Source: DASYQD01 sp036005845
GTDB taxonomy: Bacteria; Acidobacteriota; Thermoanaerobaculia; Multivoradales; JAIOJS01
Direction of reading: 5' to 3'
Assembly (NCBI GenBank): GCA_036005845.1
Contig: DASYQD010000029.1
Coordinates: 19,509-83,508 of the forward strand
Length of the DNA stretch: 64,000 nt
Position 1 is the first letter of the stretch. Every line of letters begins with the position of its first letter. Of this stretch, positions 38,974-47,261 are shown piece after piece. A model generated the notes under the pieces. That model was not told where the DNA came from, did no database searches, and saw only the letters and a program-made list of their open reading frames with translations. Both the position numbers and the translations under genes were made by a program.

Positions 38974-39925
38974 TGACCTCCCACAATTCGCGCTCTGCGG
39001 AGCGATGGATCAGCCGGTTGTAACTAGATGTCTCGGCCATCAAGGCTGTTCTCTGGCGAAATTCCTTGGTGCTTTGCCAGAATTCTAGGGTCCGTCGGTC
39101 GCTGAAAATAATTTCCCTGAAAGTATTTCCAATTGTTCGGCGCCTGAACTCCGCAAGCTTACCCCTCTTTATTCCGTTCTTGGTCTGCCACTGAGACTCG
39201 GGCGCTGCTCGGCCGCGATGAATCTCCAAGAGCAGGCGTGGCGACAGGGCCCACATCACGCTATTGGGCAGGATTAGAACGGGGGAGTCGGTAAGCGGAA
39301 ACGTATCTGACTCGGTACGGTAGAGGACCCAGTGAGAGAGCGCCAGAGGGGCGATCGCCTCAGCGAGGCAATCAATATTCGACAGTGCCCACTTCAGCAG
39401 CATGAAAAACTCGAACTTCTTGACTCCTAGCGTGCCATACCACTCGACCAGGGAATTCATGATCCCGTGGCTGCGCAGCGCTTGGAGGTGAACTAGACAG
39501 GCGATCATCCCTTTTTCCATCGGCGAACCGAGGGTTCCGCGAGCGATGACCGTCCGGAGGTGGTCGTAATGTTCCATCCCTTCAAGGGCGGTGAGGATCT
39601 GCTCAAAATTGATGAAGACCGGGTAGTGCGCACTCTCGTGCGCCTGCCTATCTGATTGGAATCGGTCGGGGTAGTGGCGCTTAACAAACGCCTCAGCATC
39701 GTCGCGTGATAGTTCGGCTGGACCGAAGTCCTTCTCGTAATGGACGTTGGCGACTGTGGTCGGAAAGATTCGGTCGCCCTTGACGTTCAGCGAATAGACT
39801 ACCTGGTCCCGCGCAGCGGGCAGTGGTGTCGTGCCTGCAACCGCGGCTGCGTAGTAGTCGGGGTTCCAGTATGCGGTCCAGAAGCACGGGTTGTAATGAT
39901 TACGGGTGACCCATTGGCTTTCCAC
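38954..39925 (-). CDS. DUF4238-like protein in a lower-GC islet
   Basis: 323-residue soluble protein. The N-terminal TRNHYNPCFWTAYW and the C-terminal FPLTDSPVLILPNSVMWALS, followed by SPRLLLEIH, match the two landmarks of DUF4238 (an N-H-Y start and a late (S)D-x-P-V hydrophobic segment). The family has no assigned function. GC content is visibly lower than the neighbours, roughly 50-55 % over about 1.2 kb, which suggests transfer from elsewhere. Start GTG 39925: a TGA lies three codons upstream, so a longer frame is impossible. No catalytic residues can be named. Confidence 0.65.
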   Translation of the reverse strand: MESQWVTRNHYNPCFWTAYWNPDYYAAAVAGTTPLPAARDQVVYSLNVKGDRIFPTTVANVHYEKDFGPAELSRDDAEAFVKRHYPDRFQSDRQAHESAHYPVFINFEQILTALEGMEHYDHLRTVIARGTLGSPMEKGMIACLVHLQALRSHGIMNSLVEWYGTLGVKKFEFFMLLKWALSNIDCLAEAIAPLALSHWVLYRTESDTFPLTDSPVLILPNSVMWALSPRLLLEIHRGRAAPESQWQTKNGIKRGKLAEFRRRTIGNTFREIIFSDRRTLEFWQSTKEFRQRTALMAETSSYNRLIHRSAERELWEVNAWGNQ

Positions 39926-40068
39926 AAAACCTCACGCACCTCGTGCGCTCTTACGGCGTCATGCCTTGAACCAGCCTGCAGACTCCGGGGCGGGGTCTCG
40001 ACTCAGCTTCCCGATGCGCGACCCTGCTGACGGGTCGCAGCTATCAACAATCGATCGCATCGTGCGAT

Positions 40069-41058
40069 CTAGCCGGCCGGATGGTGATACCCACTCCACA
40101 ACTTCTCCCCCGCCTCGATCGGGAACGGCATCTTGTTCCCCTTCGGCGGGAGCGGGCACGTTGCGTAGGGGGTGAACACGCAGGGCGGGTTATAGGCCTG
40201 GTTGAAGTCGATGGTCACGGTGTGCTCGCCGGGCTTGGGCGGGGCGGCGTAGACGAACCTTCCTCCGCCATAGGTGCCCTTGCCGTTGGTCTGGTCGCCG
40301 AAGACGAGGAAGAGGCGGCCGTCGCCTTCGTCGATCGCCTGTAAGCGCACGTTGTGGCCGTCGCGGCTGAAGAGGACGTCGCCGGGTGAGTCGGTCTCCT
40401 CGGTCGCGCCGAGGATGTTGGGCACCGGGATCTTGGTGCCCTTGGGCGCCGGCTCGAAGTTGGCGGTGACCACCCAGTCGCCGCGGTTCGGGTAGTAGTC
40501 GAGGCCCTTGAACCCCGTGCGCACGGGGTTCTCGCTGTCCTTCATGCGCACCGCCCAGCGGTCGCCGCGTTGGATGACGTAGAACTCGATCGTGCCGAAC
40601 GAGACCACGGTGGGGTCGCCCTTGGCGTCGCTCAGCAGCTTGGTCGGTTTCGTCACTGGCTGCTTGTCGATGGTGAGCGGCGAGCCGGCTGCCGGCGTGA
40701 GCGTCAGCTCTTCGCCGTGCCGCGAAATGGTGCCGAGGTTCGCCGGCGCCTTGGCCGGGAAGTGCACGTCGGCCTCGGCGGCGCTGCCGAGCGTGTTGTC
40801 GCCTTCGTCGAGCCACTCGAGGCCGACGAGGGTCAGCCAGCCGTCGGGCGAGGTCAGGCGCTCGATGCGGCCCTTGCGCCATTCGTCGAGCGCGGCCTGC
40901 TGCTGCGCGTTCATCGGCTGCTCCTGCTGCGCGGCGGCGGTGGTGGCGACTGGCGCCGGCGTCGGCGTCGCGGCTTCGTCGGAGCGGCCCGGCGCGCATG
41001 CCGCTGCTGCGGCGAGCACGCTCGTCAACACGATCGCGGTGGCGAAGCGTCCGTTCAT
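40069..41058 (-). CDS. DUF1684 lipoprotein
   Basis: 329 residues. Signal peptide with lipobox (LAAAAAC), a Thr/Pro/Ala-rich tether, then a DUF1684 body: EWRKGRIERLTSPDGWLTLV, GLEWLDEGDNTLGSA, TGFKGLDYYPNRGDWVV, TYGGGRFVYAAPP, TIDFNQAYNPPCVFTPYATC and LPPKGNKMPFPIEAGEK. The late Asn-Pro-Pro-Cys segment is the most conserved part of the family, whose function is not known. Overlaps the yhbY gene by 4 bases (ATGA). Confidence 0.88.
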   Translation of the reverse strand: MNGRFATAIVLTSVLAAAAACAPGRSDEAATPTPAPVATTAAAQQEQPMNAQQQAALDEWRKGRIERLTSPDGWLTLVGLEWLDEGDNTLGSAAEADVHFPAKAPANLGTISRHGEELTLTPAAGSPLTIDKQPVTKPTKLLSDAKGDPTVVSFGTIEFYVIQRGDRWAVRMKDSENPVRTGFKGLDYYPNRGDWVVTANFEPAPKGTKIPVPNILGATEETDSPGDVLFSRDGHNVRLQAIDEGDGRLFLVFGDQTNGKGTYGGGRFVYAAPPKPGEHTVTIDFNQAYNPPCVFTPYATCPLPPKGNKMPFPIEAGEKLWSGYHHPAG

Positions 41059-41366
41059 CCGCGCTCCTCCGCTTGGTCTTCGTTCTCGTTCTCGTCCGCC
41101 TCGCGATAGAGGATGGCGACGGCGCCCACGGTTCCGACGATCACGCAGTCGAGCCGCGCCATCATGTCCGCGAGCTGCGCTGCGCGTTCCTCGCGCTCGC
41201 CGCGCAGACGGATCTTCACCAGCTCGTGCGCAACGAGGGCGCGGTCGAGCTCCGCCACGAAGGCATCGGTGACGCCGCCGCGGCCGACCTGCACCAGCGG
41301 CGCGAGCGGGTGGGCGCGCGCCCGCAGCTCGCGGCGTTGCGAGGCGGTGAGCTGAGGCGCGGACAT
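41055..41366 (-). CDS. yhbY: YhbY-family RNA-binding (CRS1/YhbY) protein
   Basis: 103 residues with the CRM fold: LTASQRRELRARAHPLAPLV, QVGRGGVTDAFVAELDRAL, HELVKIRLRGEREERAA and the GxxG-type loop. YhbY binds ribosomal precursors. The acidic C-terminal tail is unusual. ATG 41366 is preceded at 7 bases by a TAGAGT box, indicating leaderless transcription. Confidence 0.88.
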   Translation of the reverse strand: MSAPQLTASQRRELRARAHPLAPLVQVGRGGVTDAFVAELDRALVAHELVKIRLRGEREERAAQLADMMARLDCVIVGTVGAVAILYREADENENEDQAEERG

Positions 41367-41373
41367 GCGCGAA

Positions 41374-41379
41374 ACTCTA
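41374..41379 (-). promoter_or_regulatory. Candidate -10 box for yhbY, leaderless
   Basis: TAGAGT on the minus strand, 7 bases before the ATG at 41366. Confidence 0.45.
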
Positions 41380-41455
41380 CCAGCCGTCTTCGCGCCAGCT
41401 TCCCGCGCGGAGTGCTCGCGCATCGCTACCGCGGTGCGCCAGCGGCGCGCTGCTG

Positions 41456-41992
41456 TTACGTCTGCGTTCGTCGCTGCACGACGACGCCGATCACCCACAG
41501 CACGATGAGCAGCGGCAGGCCCCACGGCGGCTTGGCCGCGATCGCCTGGGCGAGCATGGTCGCGCCGGCGCCGGCGGTGAGCACGACGAGCGCGAGAGAG
41601 AAGAGGCCGAGCGCGACGAAGGCCATGAGCAGGCCGCCGGCGGCCACGACGAGGAGGTGCCACGGCCCGAGCTCTATGCCGGTGAGCGGCAGCAGGTAGG
41701 TGACGAGCACGACGCCGAGGAAGAAGCCAGCGAGCGCCACCGCCACCTTCTGCACCACGACGGCGAGGATCATGCCGATGACGCCCACCGCCACGGCGAT
41801 GACGAAGGCCGCGTTGTGCGGCAGGCCGCTGCCCCAGCGCTCCATCGCCTGGTAGCCGGCGATGAAGCCGAGCAGGCCAACGGCGAGCCAGAAGACACGG
41901 CGGCCGGCGACGAGAAGCGCGATGCCGGCGACGGCGAGGAAGAGGCGGCTGGGCGTCCCGACGAAGGGGAGCATCGCGTGCACGTCGTGCAT
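41456..41992 (-). CDS. Multi-pass membrane protein (DUF4203-like)
   Basis: 178 residues with six to seven hydrophobic segments and short loops; small residues and Gly dominate (FLAVAGIALLVAGRRVFWLA, GFIAGYQAM, FVALGLFSLALVVLTAGAGA). The arrangement is that of DUF4203/TMEM198-like proteins, but the match is by character rather than by diagnostic motif. Encoded alone on its strand with a TAGGCT box 6 bases before the ATG. No function can be named. Confidence 0.6.
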   Translation of the reverse strand: MHDVHAMLPFVGTPSRLFLAVAGIALLVAGRRVFWLAVGLLGFIAGYQAMERWGSGLPHNAAFVIAVAVGVIGMILAVVVQKVAVALAGFFLGVVLVTYLLPLTGIELGPWHLLVVAAGGLLMAFVALGLFSLALVVLTAGAGATMLAQAIAAKPPWGLPLLIVLWVIGVVVQRRTQT

Positions 41993-41998
41993 GGGCGC

Positions 41999-42004
41999 AG
42001 CCTA
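41999..42004 (-). promoter_or_regulatory. Candidate -10 box, leaderless start at 41992
   Basis: TAGGCT on the minus strand, followed by 6 bases and the ATG at 41992. Confidence 0.35.
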
Positions 42005-42088
42005 CCGCGACCGGGATGGGTGTGCGCGCGGCGCCACGAGCTCGGCCGCTCAGGCGCCGCGCGCCTCGCCGCGCGCGCGGCGGCAGGG

Positions 42089-42640
42089 TTACTTGGCCTG
42101 CTTGCCCATCGGCCAAGCCATGAAATATCCGTCGAGCCAGACCAGGTCGTGATTGGCGTCCGCGCGGTCGAATTCGCCGACGGCGTATTCCTCGCCGTCG
42201 AAGCGGCCGTCGGCGCCGGCGCTGCGCACGCCGAGCACGTAGTGGGCGTGCGTCTTGACGTTGGCGCGGTCGACGCAGATCTCCAGCGGGTGGCCCCAGG
42301 CGTCGGTGCGCGGCAGCTCGGCGAGGTACTTCGGTACCAGCAACTGGCGCACTTCGTCGTAGCTCGCCATCGGGCAGCGGCTCCAGCGCACGGTATTCGA
42401 GTCGGTCTCGGTGTTGACCTCACCCTGGGGCTTGAGCTCCGCCTCGGGTGCGGTGCCGCGCTCGCTCGCGGCCCAGTGATAGAGGGCGGTGCCGACCTCG
42501 CGCAGCGTGGTGGCAGTGGCCTTCGAGGCGGCAGTGGCCGGGTCGGGCGTCTCGGCGGCGTGGGCACGGGCGGCGTAGGCGGCGAGGGTGAGGCTTAGCA
42601 ATCCGCAGGCGAGCGAGGAGCGGAAGGCGGGGCGTGGCAC
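42089..42640 (-). CDS. Secreted protein with type II secretion GspG-like C-terminal part
   Basis: 183 residues. Signal peptide (SSLACGLLSLTLAAYAARA), then a segment reminiscent of the C-terminal part of GspG-like pseudopilins: LREVGTALYHWAASERG, LVPKYLAELPRTDAWGHPLE, YVLGVRSAGADGRFDGEEYA, VWLDGYFMAWP. The Asp/Gly-rich AGADGRFDG loop resembles the calcium site of GspG. The prepilin cleavage signature and long hydrophobic helix are missing, so it is probably a free secreted relative. GTG start with AAGGAG 8 bases upstream. Confidence 0.65.
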   Translation of the reverse strand: MPRPAFRSSLACGLLSLTLAAYAARAHAAETPDPATAASKATATTLREVGTALYHWAASERGTAPEAELKPQGEVNTETDSNTVRWSRCPMASYDEVRQLLVPKYLAELPRTDAWGHPLEICVDRANVKTHAHYVLGVRSAGADGRFDGEEYAVGEFDRADANHDLVWLDGYFMAWPMGKQAK

Positions 42641-42685
42641 CGGCGTGTCTCCTTCTTTCAGCGTTGGGTGAGTGGTGCGTGCCGC

Positions 42686-44653
42686 TCAGCGCGGTCGTGG
42701 CAGCACGCGGGTCTGGCGACCGTCCTCAGCGATGCGCACGATGGCGTTGTCGGCCGAGCGGAAGAGGTGGCTTGCAAGCGCCCCCGGGACCACGCGGTCG
42801 TCGGCCGGCCACCACGGGCCGGCGCCGCCGAGGGGCGCCACGCGCGCGCCGAGCGTGCGCACGCTGCCGCTGCCGAGGTCGACGACGCGCAGCTCGCCCT
42901 TCCAATCCTTTCCGTCGCGCACGCTGGCGGTGAAGGGCAGGAGGTCGGTGCTCCACGGCGAGCCGAGCCACGCCCAGCGGCCCTTGCCGAGCGACATCTC
43001 ACGCAGCGGCGCGCCGGCGCGATCGAAGAGGCGCAACGTCAGCGCGCTGTCGTGGAAGCTCGCCACCGCGACGCGGCCGGTCGGGAGGAAAGCGGCACTC
43101 ACGCGCGCCTTGTCGGCGGCGGGAGCGAGCGTGGCCAGGGATGCGCCGGTCGCGGCGTCCACGAGCTCGACGCCCTTCGAGCCGCCCCAGCCGTGAACGA
43201 CGAGCACGCGCGCGCCGTCGGCGGAGAACGCCGCGGTGGTGCCGGAGTCGACGCTGTCGATGCGCCGGTCGCAGCGCGCCGCGAGGCGGCGCGCCGCGAC
43301 GTCGAAGTCCCACACCTGAAGCTGCAGCGCATCGTCTGCCATGGCGCTGAGGCGCGCGAGGCGTACCGCGCCACCGGGCAGCCCGCGCAGTTGCTGCCAG
43401 TCGACGCGCGTCCGCGGCAGCTCGGCGGCGGCGAGCAGGCGGCGCCCTTCGTCCGCCCACACCGCGAGGCGCCGCGGCTCGGCGATGGCGACCCGGTCGG
43501 CGGTGGCGAGGATCGCCGTGTTCCAGGCGGTCGCGATCTCGACGCCGGGCTCGCCGACGCGCGGGCGCGCTCCCAGATCCACCAACACGGCCTCGTTCGG
43601 CGAGGCGAGCGGCGCTCCCTGCGGCCGCAGCCACACGGCGCGGCTGCCGTCGTTCGAAAAGACCACCGGTGCCGGCAGGCCGATGCCGCGGCCTTCGGGG
43701 AGCGCCGACGAGAGCGGCAGCGACTCGCCACTCGCGGTGTCCACCAGCATCCACGGCGCGTAGCTCGGGCGGTGGCGGAGCGGGCCGCGCACGGCGAGCC
43801 ACGAGCCGCCGGGAGCCGCCTCGACCTGCTCCACGGCGGTGAGGTCGCCGGCCTCCACCGCCAGCGCCCACTTCGTGAATCCCATTGCGGCGAGCGCCGC
43901 TGCCACGAGGCCGGCGGCGACGAGGCCCGCCTGCGCGCGGTGCACGCGGGCCAGCAGCACGCCGCCCCTGGCGAGCCCGAAGCCGCCGCTGGGCAAGAGG
44001 ACGAGCAGCGCCAGAGCGGCGGCGATGGCGCTGCCGATGGCGAGCTCCGCCGGCGCACAGGCGCGCACCAGCCGGCCCAGCGCGCGCGCGATGAGCACCG
44101 CCGTCACCGTGAGGCCGCCGAGGTCGGCGAGCAGCCAGGGCGAGCGGCTGCGCAGAGCGGTCGCCATCAGGTGCGCGATCAGCATGAGGAAGACTGGCGG
44201 CAGCACGACGAGAGCGGCGAGGCTGAACAGCGGACCGCCGAGCGGCAGCGAGAGGAAGCCCGACACCGCCTCGCGTCGCAGCCGCAGCTCGCCGGCCGCG
44301 AGCGCCGCCGGCATGACGATCGCGGTCATGGTGCCGAAGACGAGGAGTGCGGCGGCGAGCACGCGTCCGGCCCAGATGGTGCCGGCGCGCAGCGGCAGCC
44401 CGAGGAAGAAGCCCATCCTGCCTTCGCCGAGGTCGCGCGCGAGCAGGCCGGCGCCGGCGAAGAGCGCGAAAGTGAGGCCGAGCAACCCAGCCATCGCGAC
44501 GGCGGTGCCGAGCCGCACGTCTGCCGCCGGCTGGTGGCCGGGCAGCGGCAGCAGCGGAGCGAGCCAGGGCAGGACTGCGGCGACTAGAGCGGCGACCCAC
44601 GCCGGCGCGTAGGCGCGCAGCTCGCGTTGGGTGACGAGGGCGAGGGCGCGCAT
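42686..44653 (-). CDS. ABC-2-type permease fused to a beta-propeller-like domain
   Basis: 655 residues. The first ~265 residues have about six to seven membrane helices with the start of an ABC permease (MRALALVTQRELRAYAPAW, GMGFF-like RMGFFLGLPLRAGTIWAGRV). The remaining ~390 residues are beta-rich, with repeating WxxxD/DLGSGSV-like blades (VEAAPGGSWLAVRG, VFSNDGSRAVWL, AAFSADGARVLVVHG, AAFLPTGRVAVASF), consistent with a WD40-type propeller outside the membrane. It sits 1 base from the ATPase gene, completing an ABC system. A sensor or partner-binding role for the propeller is inferred. The TMs and blades are read from pattern only. Confidence 0.65.
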   Translation of the reverse strand: MRALALVTQRELRAYAPAWVAALVAAVLPWLAPLLPLPGHQPAADVRLGTAVAMAGLLGLTFALFAGAGLLARDLGEGRMGFFLGLPLRAGTIWAGRVLAAALLVFGTMTAIVMPAALAAGELRLRREAVSGFLSLPLGGPLFSLAALVVLPPVFLMLIAHLMATALRSRSPWLLADLGGLTVTAVLIARALGRLVRACAPAELAIGSAIAAALALLVLLPSGGFGLARGGVLLARVHRAQAGLVAAGLVAAALAAMGFTKWALAVEAGDLTAVEQVEAAPGGSWLAVRGPLRHRPSYAPWMLVDTASGESLPLSSALPEGRGIGLPAPVVFSNDGSRAVWLRPQGAPLASPNEAVLVDLGARPRVGEPGVEIATAWNTAILATADRVAIAEPRRLAVWADEGRRLLAAAELPRTRVDWQQLRGLPGGAVRLARLSAMADDALQLQVWDFDVAARRLAARCDRRIDSVDSGTTAAFSADGARVLVVHGWGGSKGVELVDAATGASLATLAPAADKARVSAAFLPTGRVAVASFHDSALTLRLFDRAGAPLREMSLGKGRWAWLGSPWSTDLLPFTASVRDGKDWKGELRVVDLGSGSVRTLGARVAPLGGAGPWWPADDRVVPGALASHLFRSADNAIVRIAEDGRQTRVLPRPR

Positions 44654-44654
44654 G

Positions 44655-45575
44655 TCAGGCCTCCTCCACCGCGGGGTGCAAGGCCGCGAAGATCTCTTCG
44701 AGCGACATCGGCCGCGCGTCGCCGGCGGCCGGCGCGGCTTCGTCGTTCCAATCGTCGACGACGACCTCCAGGCCCCAGGGCCGCGGCTGCTGGCGCAGCC
44801 GGTGGAGATCGCTGACGATCGCCTCGCGGCCCGGCGGCAGCAGCAGGCGGCGGAAGCGGCCGCGCAGGCGCTCGAGGGGCTCGTCGACGAGCAGGCGGCC
44901 GGCGGCGAGGACGCCGACGCGGTCGGCGATGCCTTCGACGGCGTCGAGGTCGTGGGTGGTGAGCAGCACGGCGGCGCCGCCGTCGGCGAGCTCGCCCATG
45001 AGCTCGCCGAAGAAGCCGCGGCGGGCGAGCGGGTCCAGACCGAGCGTCGGGTCGTCGAGGACGACGAGCGGCGGCCGGTGGGCGAGCGCCAGCGCCAGCT
45101 CGACCTGCTTCTTCTGGCCGCGCGAGAGGCGGCGGAAGCGGCGGTCGAGCGCGATGCCGAGCCGCTGCAGGCGTTGCTCGAACGCGGCGCCGTCCCAGCG
45201 GTGGCGGAGACCGCCGCAGAAGCGGGCGAGCTGCCGCGGCGTCATCTCGGGCGGCGCCTGCGGCTCCTCGGGCACGTAGCCGACCTCGTGCATGAGCGCG
45301 GCACGGGCGTGGCGCGGATCGCGGCCGAGCACCTCGACCTCGCCGGCCGTGGGCGGCTGCAGGCCGAGGAGCGCGCGCACGAGCGAGCTCTTGCCGCTGC
45401 CGTTTCTGCCCAGGAGGGCGTAGACCTCGCCGGGGCGCAGGCTCAAGTCGATGCCGTCGACCGCGACGTCGCGGCCATAGCGCACGACGAGGCCGCGCGC
45501 GGAGAGCACCGGCGCGGCGGCCCTCACGGCGGGCGGCGGCTCAGCGGCGAGCGCGTTGCTGCTTGCTGTCGGCAT
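44655..45575 (-). CDS. ABC transporter ATP-binding protein
   Basis: 306 residues with a full ABC cassette: Walker A LLGRNGSGKSSLVRALLG, Q-loop VGYVPEEPQ, a signature RLSRGQKKQVELALAL, Walker B LVVLDDPTLGLDP and H-loop LLTTHDLDAVEGIA. Walker B has Asp-Asp-Pro rather than Asp-Glu-Pro, as seen in some export-type ATPases. A ~80-residue C-terminal extension follows. Partner of the propeller-bearing permease; controlled by the GntR gene that overlaps its start by 35 bases. Confidence 0.88.
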   Translation of the reverse strand: MPTASSNALAAEPPPAVRAAAPVLSARGLVVRYGRDVAVDGIDLSLRPGEVYALLGRNGSGKSSLVRALLGLQPPTAGEVEVLGRDPRHARAALMHEVGYVPEEPQAPPEMTPRQLARFCGGLRHRWDGAAFEQRLQRLGIALDRRFRRLSRGQKKQVELALALAHRPPLVVLDDPTLGLDPLARRGFFGELMGELADGGAAVLLTTHDLDAVEGIADRVGVLAAGRLLVDEPLERLRGRFRRLLLPPGREAIVSDLHRLRQQPRPWGLEVVVDDWNDEAAPAAGDARPMSLEEIFAALHPAVEEA

Positions 45576-45957
45576 CGTTGGTCTCCTCGAGCTCCTCACA
45601 CGCGGCGCGCGCCGCATCGACCGACTCTTCGACGCCGAGGCCGAGCGTTGCCGCGTGCGCGGCGTAGCTGCGGGCCGCCTGCTGCAGGCGCCGGCGGCGC
45701 TCGGCGCGCGGCAGCGTCGGCGCGCCGGCGGCGACGAAGGTGCCCTCGCCGCGCCGCACCTCGAGCACGCCGGCGTCGGAGAGGCGCTGGTAGGCCTTGG
45801 CGATCGTCGCCGGGTTCACCGCCAGCTCGCGCGCCATCTCGCGCACCGAGGGCACGGCGGCGCCGGGCGCGAGCGCGCCCGAGGCGACGAGGTTGCGCAC
45901 GCCTTCTTCGAGTTGGCGCCAGAGCGGAAGCGGATCGCGGGGGTCGACGGCGATCAT
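45541..45957 (-). CDS. GntR-family transcriptional regulator (YtrA-like)
   Basis: 138 residues. Winged helix typical of GntR: DPRDPLPLWRQLEEGVRNLV, LAPGAAVPSVREMARELAVN, PATIAKAYQRLSDAGVLEVR. Only a short C-terminal helix follows, with no large effector domain, as in the YtrA subgroup. These often control the ABC genes in their own operon. It overlaps the ATPase gene (35 bases) and has a palindromic site on its promoter. Its ligand is unknown. Confidence 0.9.
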   Translation of the reverse strand: MIAVDPRDPLPLWRQLEEGVRNLVASGALAPGAAVPSVREMARELAVNPATIAKAYQRLSDAGVLEVRRGEGTFVAAGAPTLPRAERRRRLQQAARSYAAHAATLGLGVEESVDAARAACEELEETNDADSKQQRARR

Positions 45958-45959
45958 TG

Positions 45960-45979
45960 GTGTATTACTACAGTGACAC
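45960..45979 (-). promoter_or_regulatory. Probable GntR autoregulatory operator/promoter
   Basis: The plus-strand stretch contains nested inverted repeats: TGTA at 45961-45964 with TACA at 45969-45972, and GTGT at 45960-45963 with ACAC at 45976-45979. It ends 3 bases from the ATG at 45957 and overlaps -10-like hexamers (TAGTAA or TAATAC), so repressor binding would block transcription of regulator, ATPase and permease. The pattern suits a GntR dimer. Confidence 0.45.
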
Positions 45980-46106
45980 AGCCGGTGGCGGGCTGTCAAG
46001 CACCGCCTGAGACTTCTGCTGTCGCCGTCGCGCCCCTTGCCGTCACCGCCGCGCGCCCTACGGGCGCCGCGCGACGGACAGTCGATCCGCGGGATCGGCG
46101 GCCCGC

Positions 46107-47165
46107 TCAGTCGCCGAGCGGCGTAACGAGCAGCTCGCCCTCGCGGCGGCTGATCGGCGCCGAGGCGACGTCTTCGTGCGCGCGCGTCAGCAAGACCTCC
46201 GACCACTCGCTACGCGGCGGAAGCGCGACGCCGGGGCCGACGACGACGCGGCGCAGGCGCGCGCCCGCGCCGGCGCTCGCGCCCGGCAGCAGCAACGACT
46301 CCTCGACCACGGCTCCGGCCGCCACGCGCGTGTCGCGCTCGAGGACGACGCGGCGCAGCTCGGCGTCGCCGGCGACATCCGCGTCTTCGCTGCGCCACGC
46401 GCCTTCCCTCGCTTCGTCGCCGCCCCGGAACGCGAAGTCGAGCATCGCCTCGAGATAGCGGCTCGGCGTTCCCATGTCGTGCCACCGCTTCCAGGTGACG
46501 AGGGCATCGATCCTGCCGCCTTCGGCGAGCAGCGGCTCGAAGAGGTGGCGCATCGAGTCGGAGAAGCCTGCGGGAAGCCGCGCCAGCAGCTCGGTCTGCA
46601 ACGCGTAAGCGCCGGCGTACGCGTAGCGCCGCGCCACCGGTCCGAAGCGTGGCTCCCCGCGAATCGCGCGCACGCGGTCGCCCCCATCGATGCCGATCCC
46701 ACCGCCGAAGGGCCGCGGATCCGGGCGGCCGGCGAGCAGCAGCGTCACCGCGCCGCCGCGCCGCCGGTGCCGCGCCAGCAGCTCGCCGAGCGGCCACTCG
46801 CAGTAGCTGTCGCCGTTGACGAGCAACGCCGTCGTGCACTCGGCGAAGAACTCGCGCAGCGGCACGAACGCGCCGCTGGTGCCGAGGATCGGCTCCTCGC
46901 GCGAGTACACGACGCGCATGCCGCTGTGCTCCTCGCCGACGACCGCAGGGATCGCATCGGCGAGGTGGTGGAGGTTGATCGCCACCGCCTCGCAGCCCGC
47001 AGCCGCGATCGCGTCGAGCGTGCGCAGCAGCAGCGGCCGGCCGAGCACCGGCAGCAGCGGCTTGGGCAGCTCGTCGGTGAGCGGGCGCAGCCGCGTACCG
47101 TAGCCGGCGGCGAGGACGAGCGCGCGCAGCGGACGGTCGTCGTTGCGCGGCACCGACACCTTCAA
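46107..47165 (-). CDS. Sugar-phosphate nucleotidyltransferase
   Basis: 352 residues. The N-terminal Rossmann-like domain has LVLAAGYGTRLRPLTDELPK and PLLPVLGRPL, VNGDSY (metal Asp) and a WHDMGTPSRY segment; the C-terminal ~90 residues show hexapeptide-like left-handed beta-helix character (RRVVLERDTRVAAGAVVEES). It activates a sugar 1-phosphate to an NDP-sugar; the sugar is not readable (MurU- or GlmU-N-terminal-like). The start is uncertain: TTG 47165 or GTG 47159. Confidence 0.85.
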   Translation of the reverse strand: MKVSVPRNDDRPLRALVLAAGYGTRLRPLTDELPKPLLPVLGRPLLLRTLDAIAAAGCEAVAINLHHLADAIPAVVGEEHSGMRVVYSREEPILGTSGAFVPLREFFAECTTALLVNGDSYCEWPLGELLARHRRRGGAVTLLLAGRPDPRPFGGGIGIDGGDRVRAIRGEPRFGPVARRYAYAGAYALQTELLARLPAGFSDSMRHLFEPLLAEGGRIDALVTWKRWHDMGTPSRYLEAMLDFAFRGGDEAREGAWRSEDADVAGDAELRRVVLERDTRVAAGAVVEESLLLPGASAGAGARLRRVVVGPGVALPPRSEWSEVLLTRAHEDVASAPISRREGELLVTPLGD

Positions 47166-47225
47166 ATCGACGCTCGCACCGCAGGAGTGATGGCTGGCTC
47201 TGGGGAGAGCGGGGTGGCAGACAAA

Positions 47226-47242
47226 CCCAGTCTTCTCCTGGG
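47226..47242 (-). terminator. Weak terminator-like hairpin after the CYTH gene
   Basis: CCCAG (47226-47230) pairs with CTGGG (47238-47242); on the minus strand the stem is followed by TTTGTCT. The stem is only five pairs, so an intrinsic terminator is possible but weak. Confidence 0.25.
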
Positions 47243-47261
47243 CGGGGGTGCTTCGGGTCTT

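Noticed and set aside
38954..39925. Phage integrase or transposase
   Set aside because: No tyrosine or serine recombinase motifs, no inverted repeats around the islet, and the DUF4238-like landmarks fit better.
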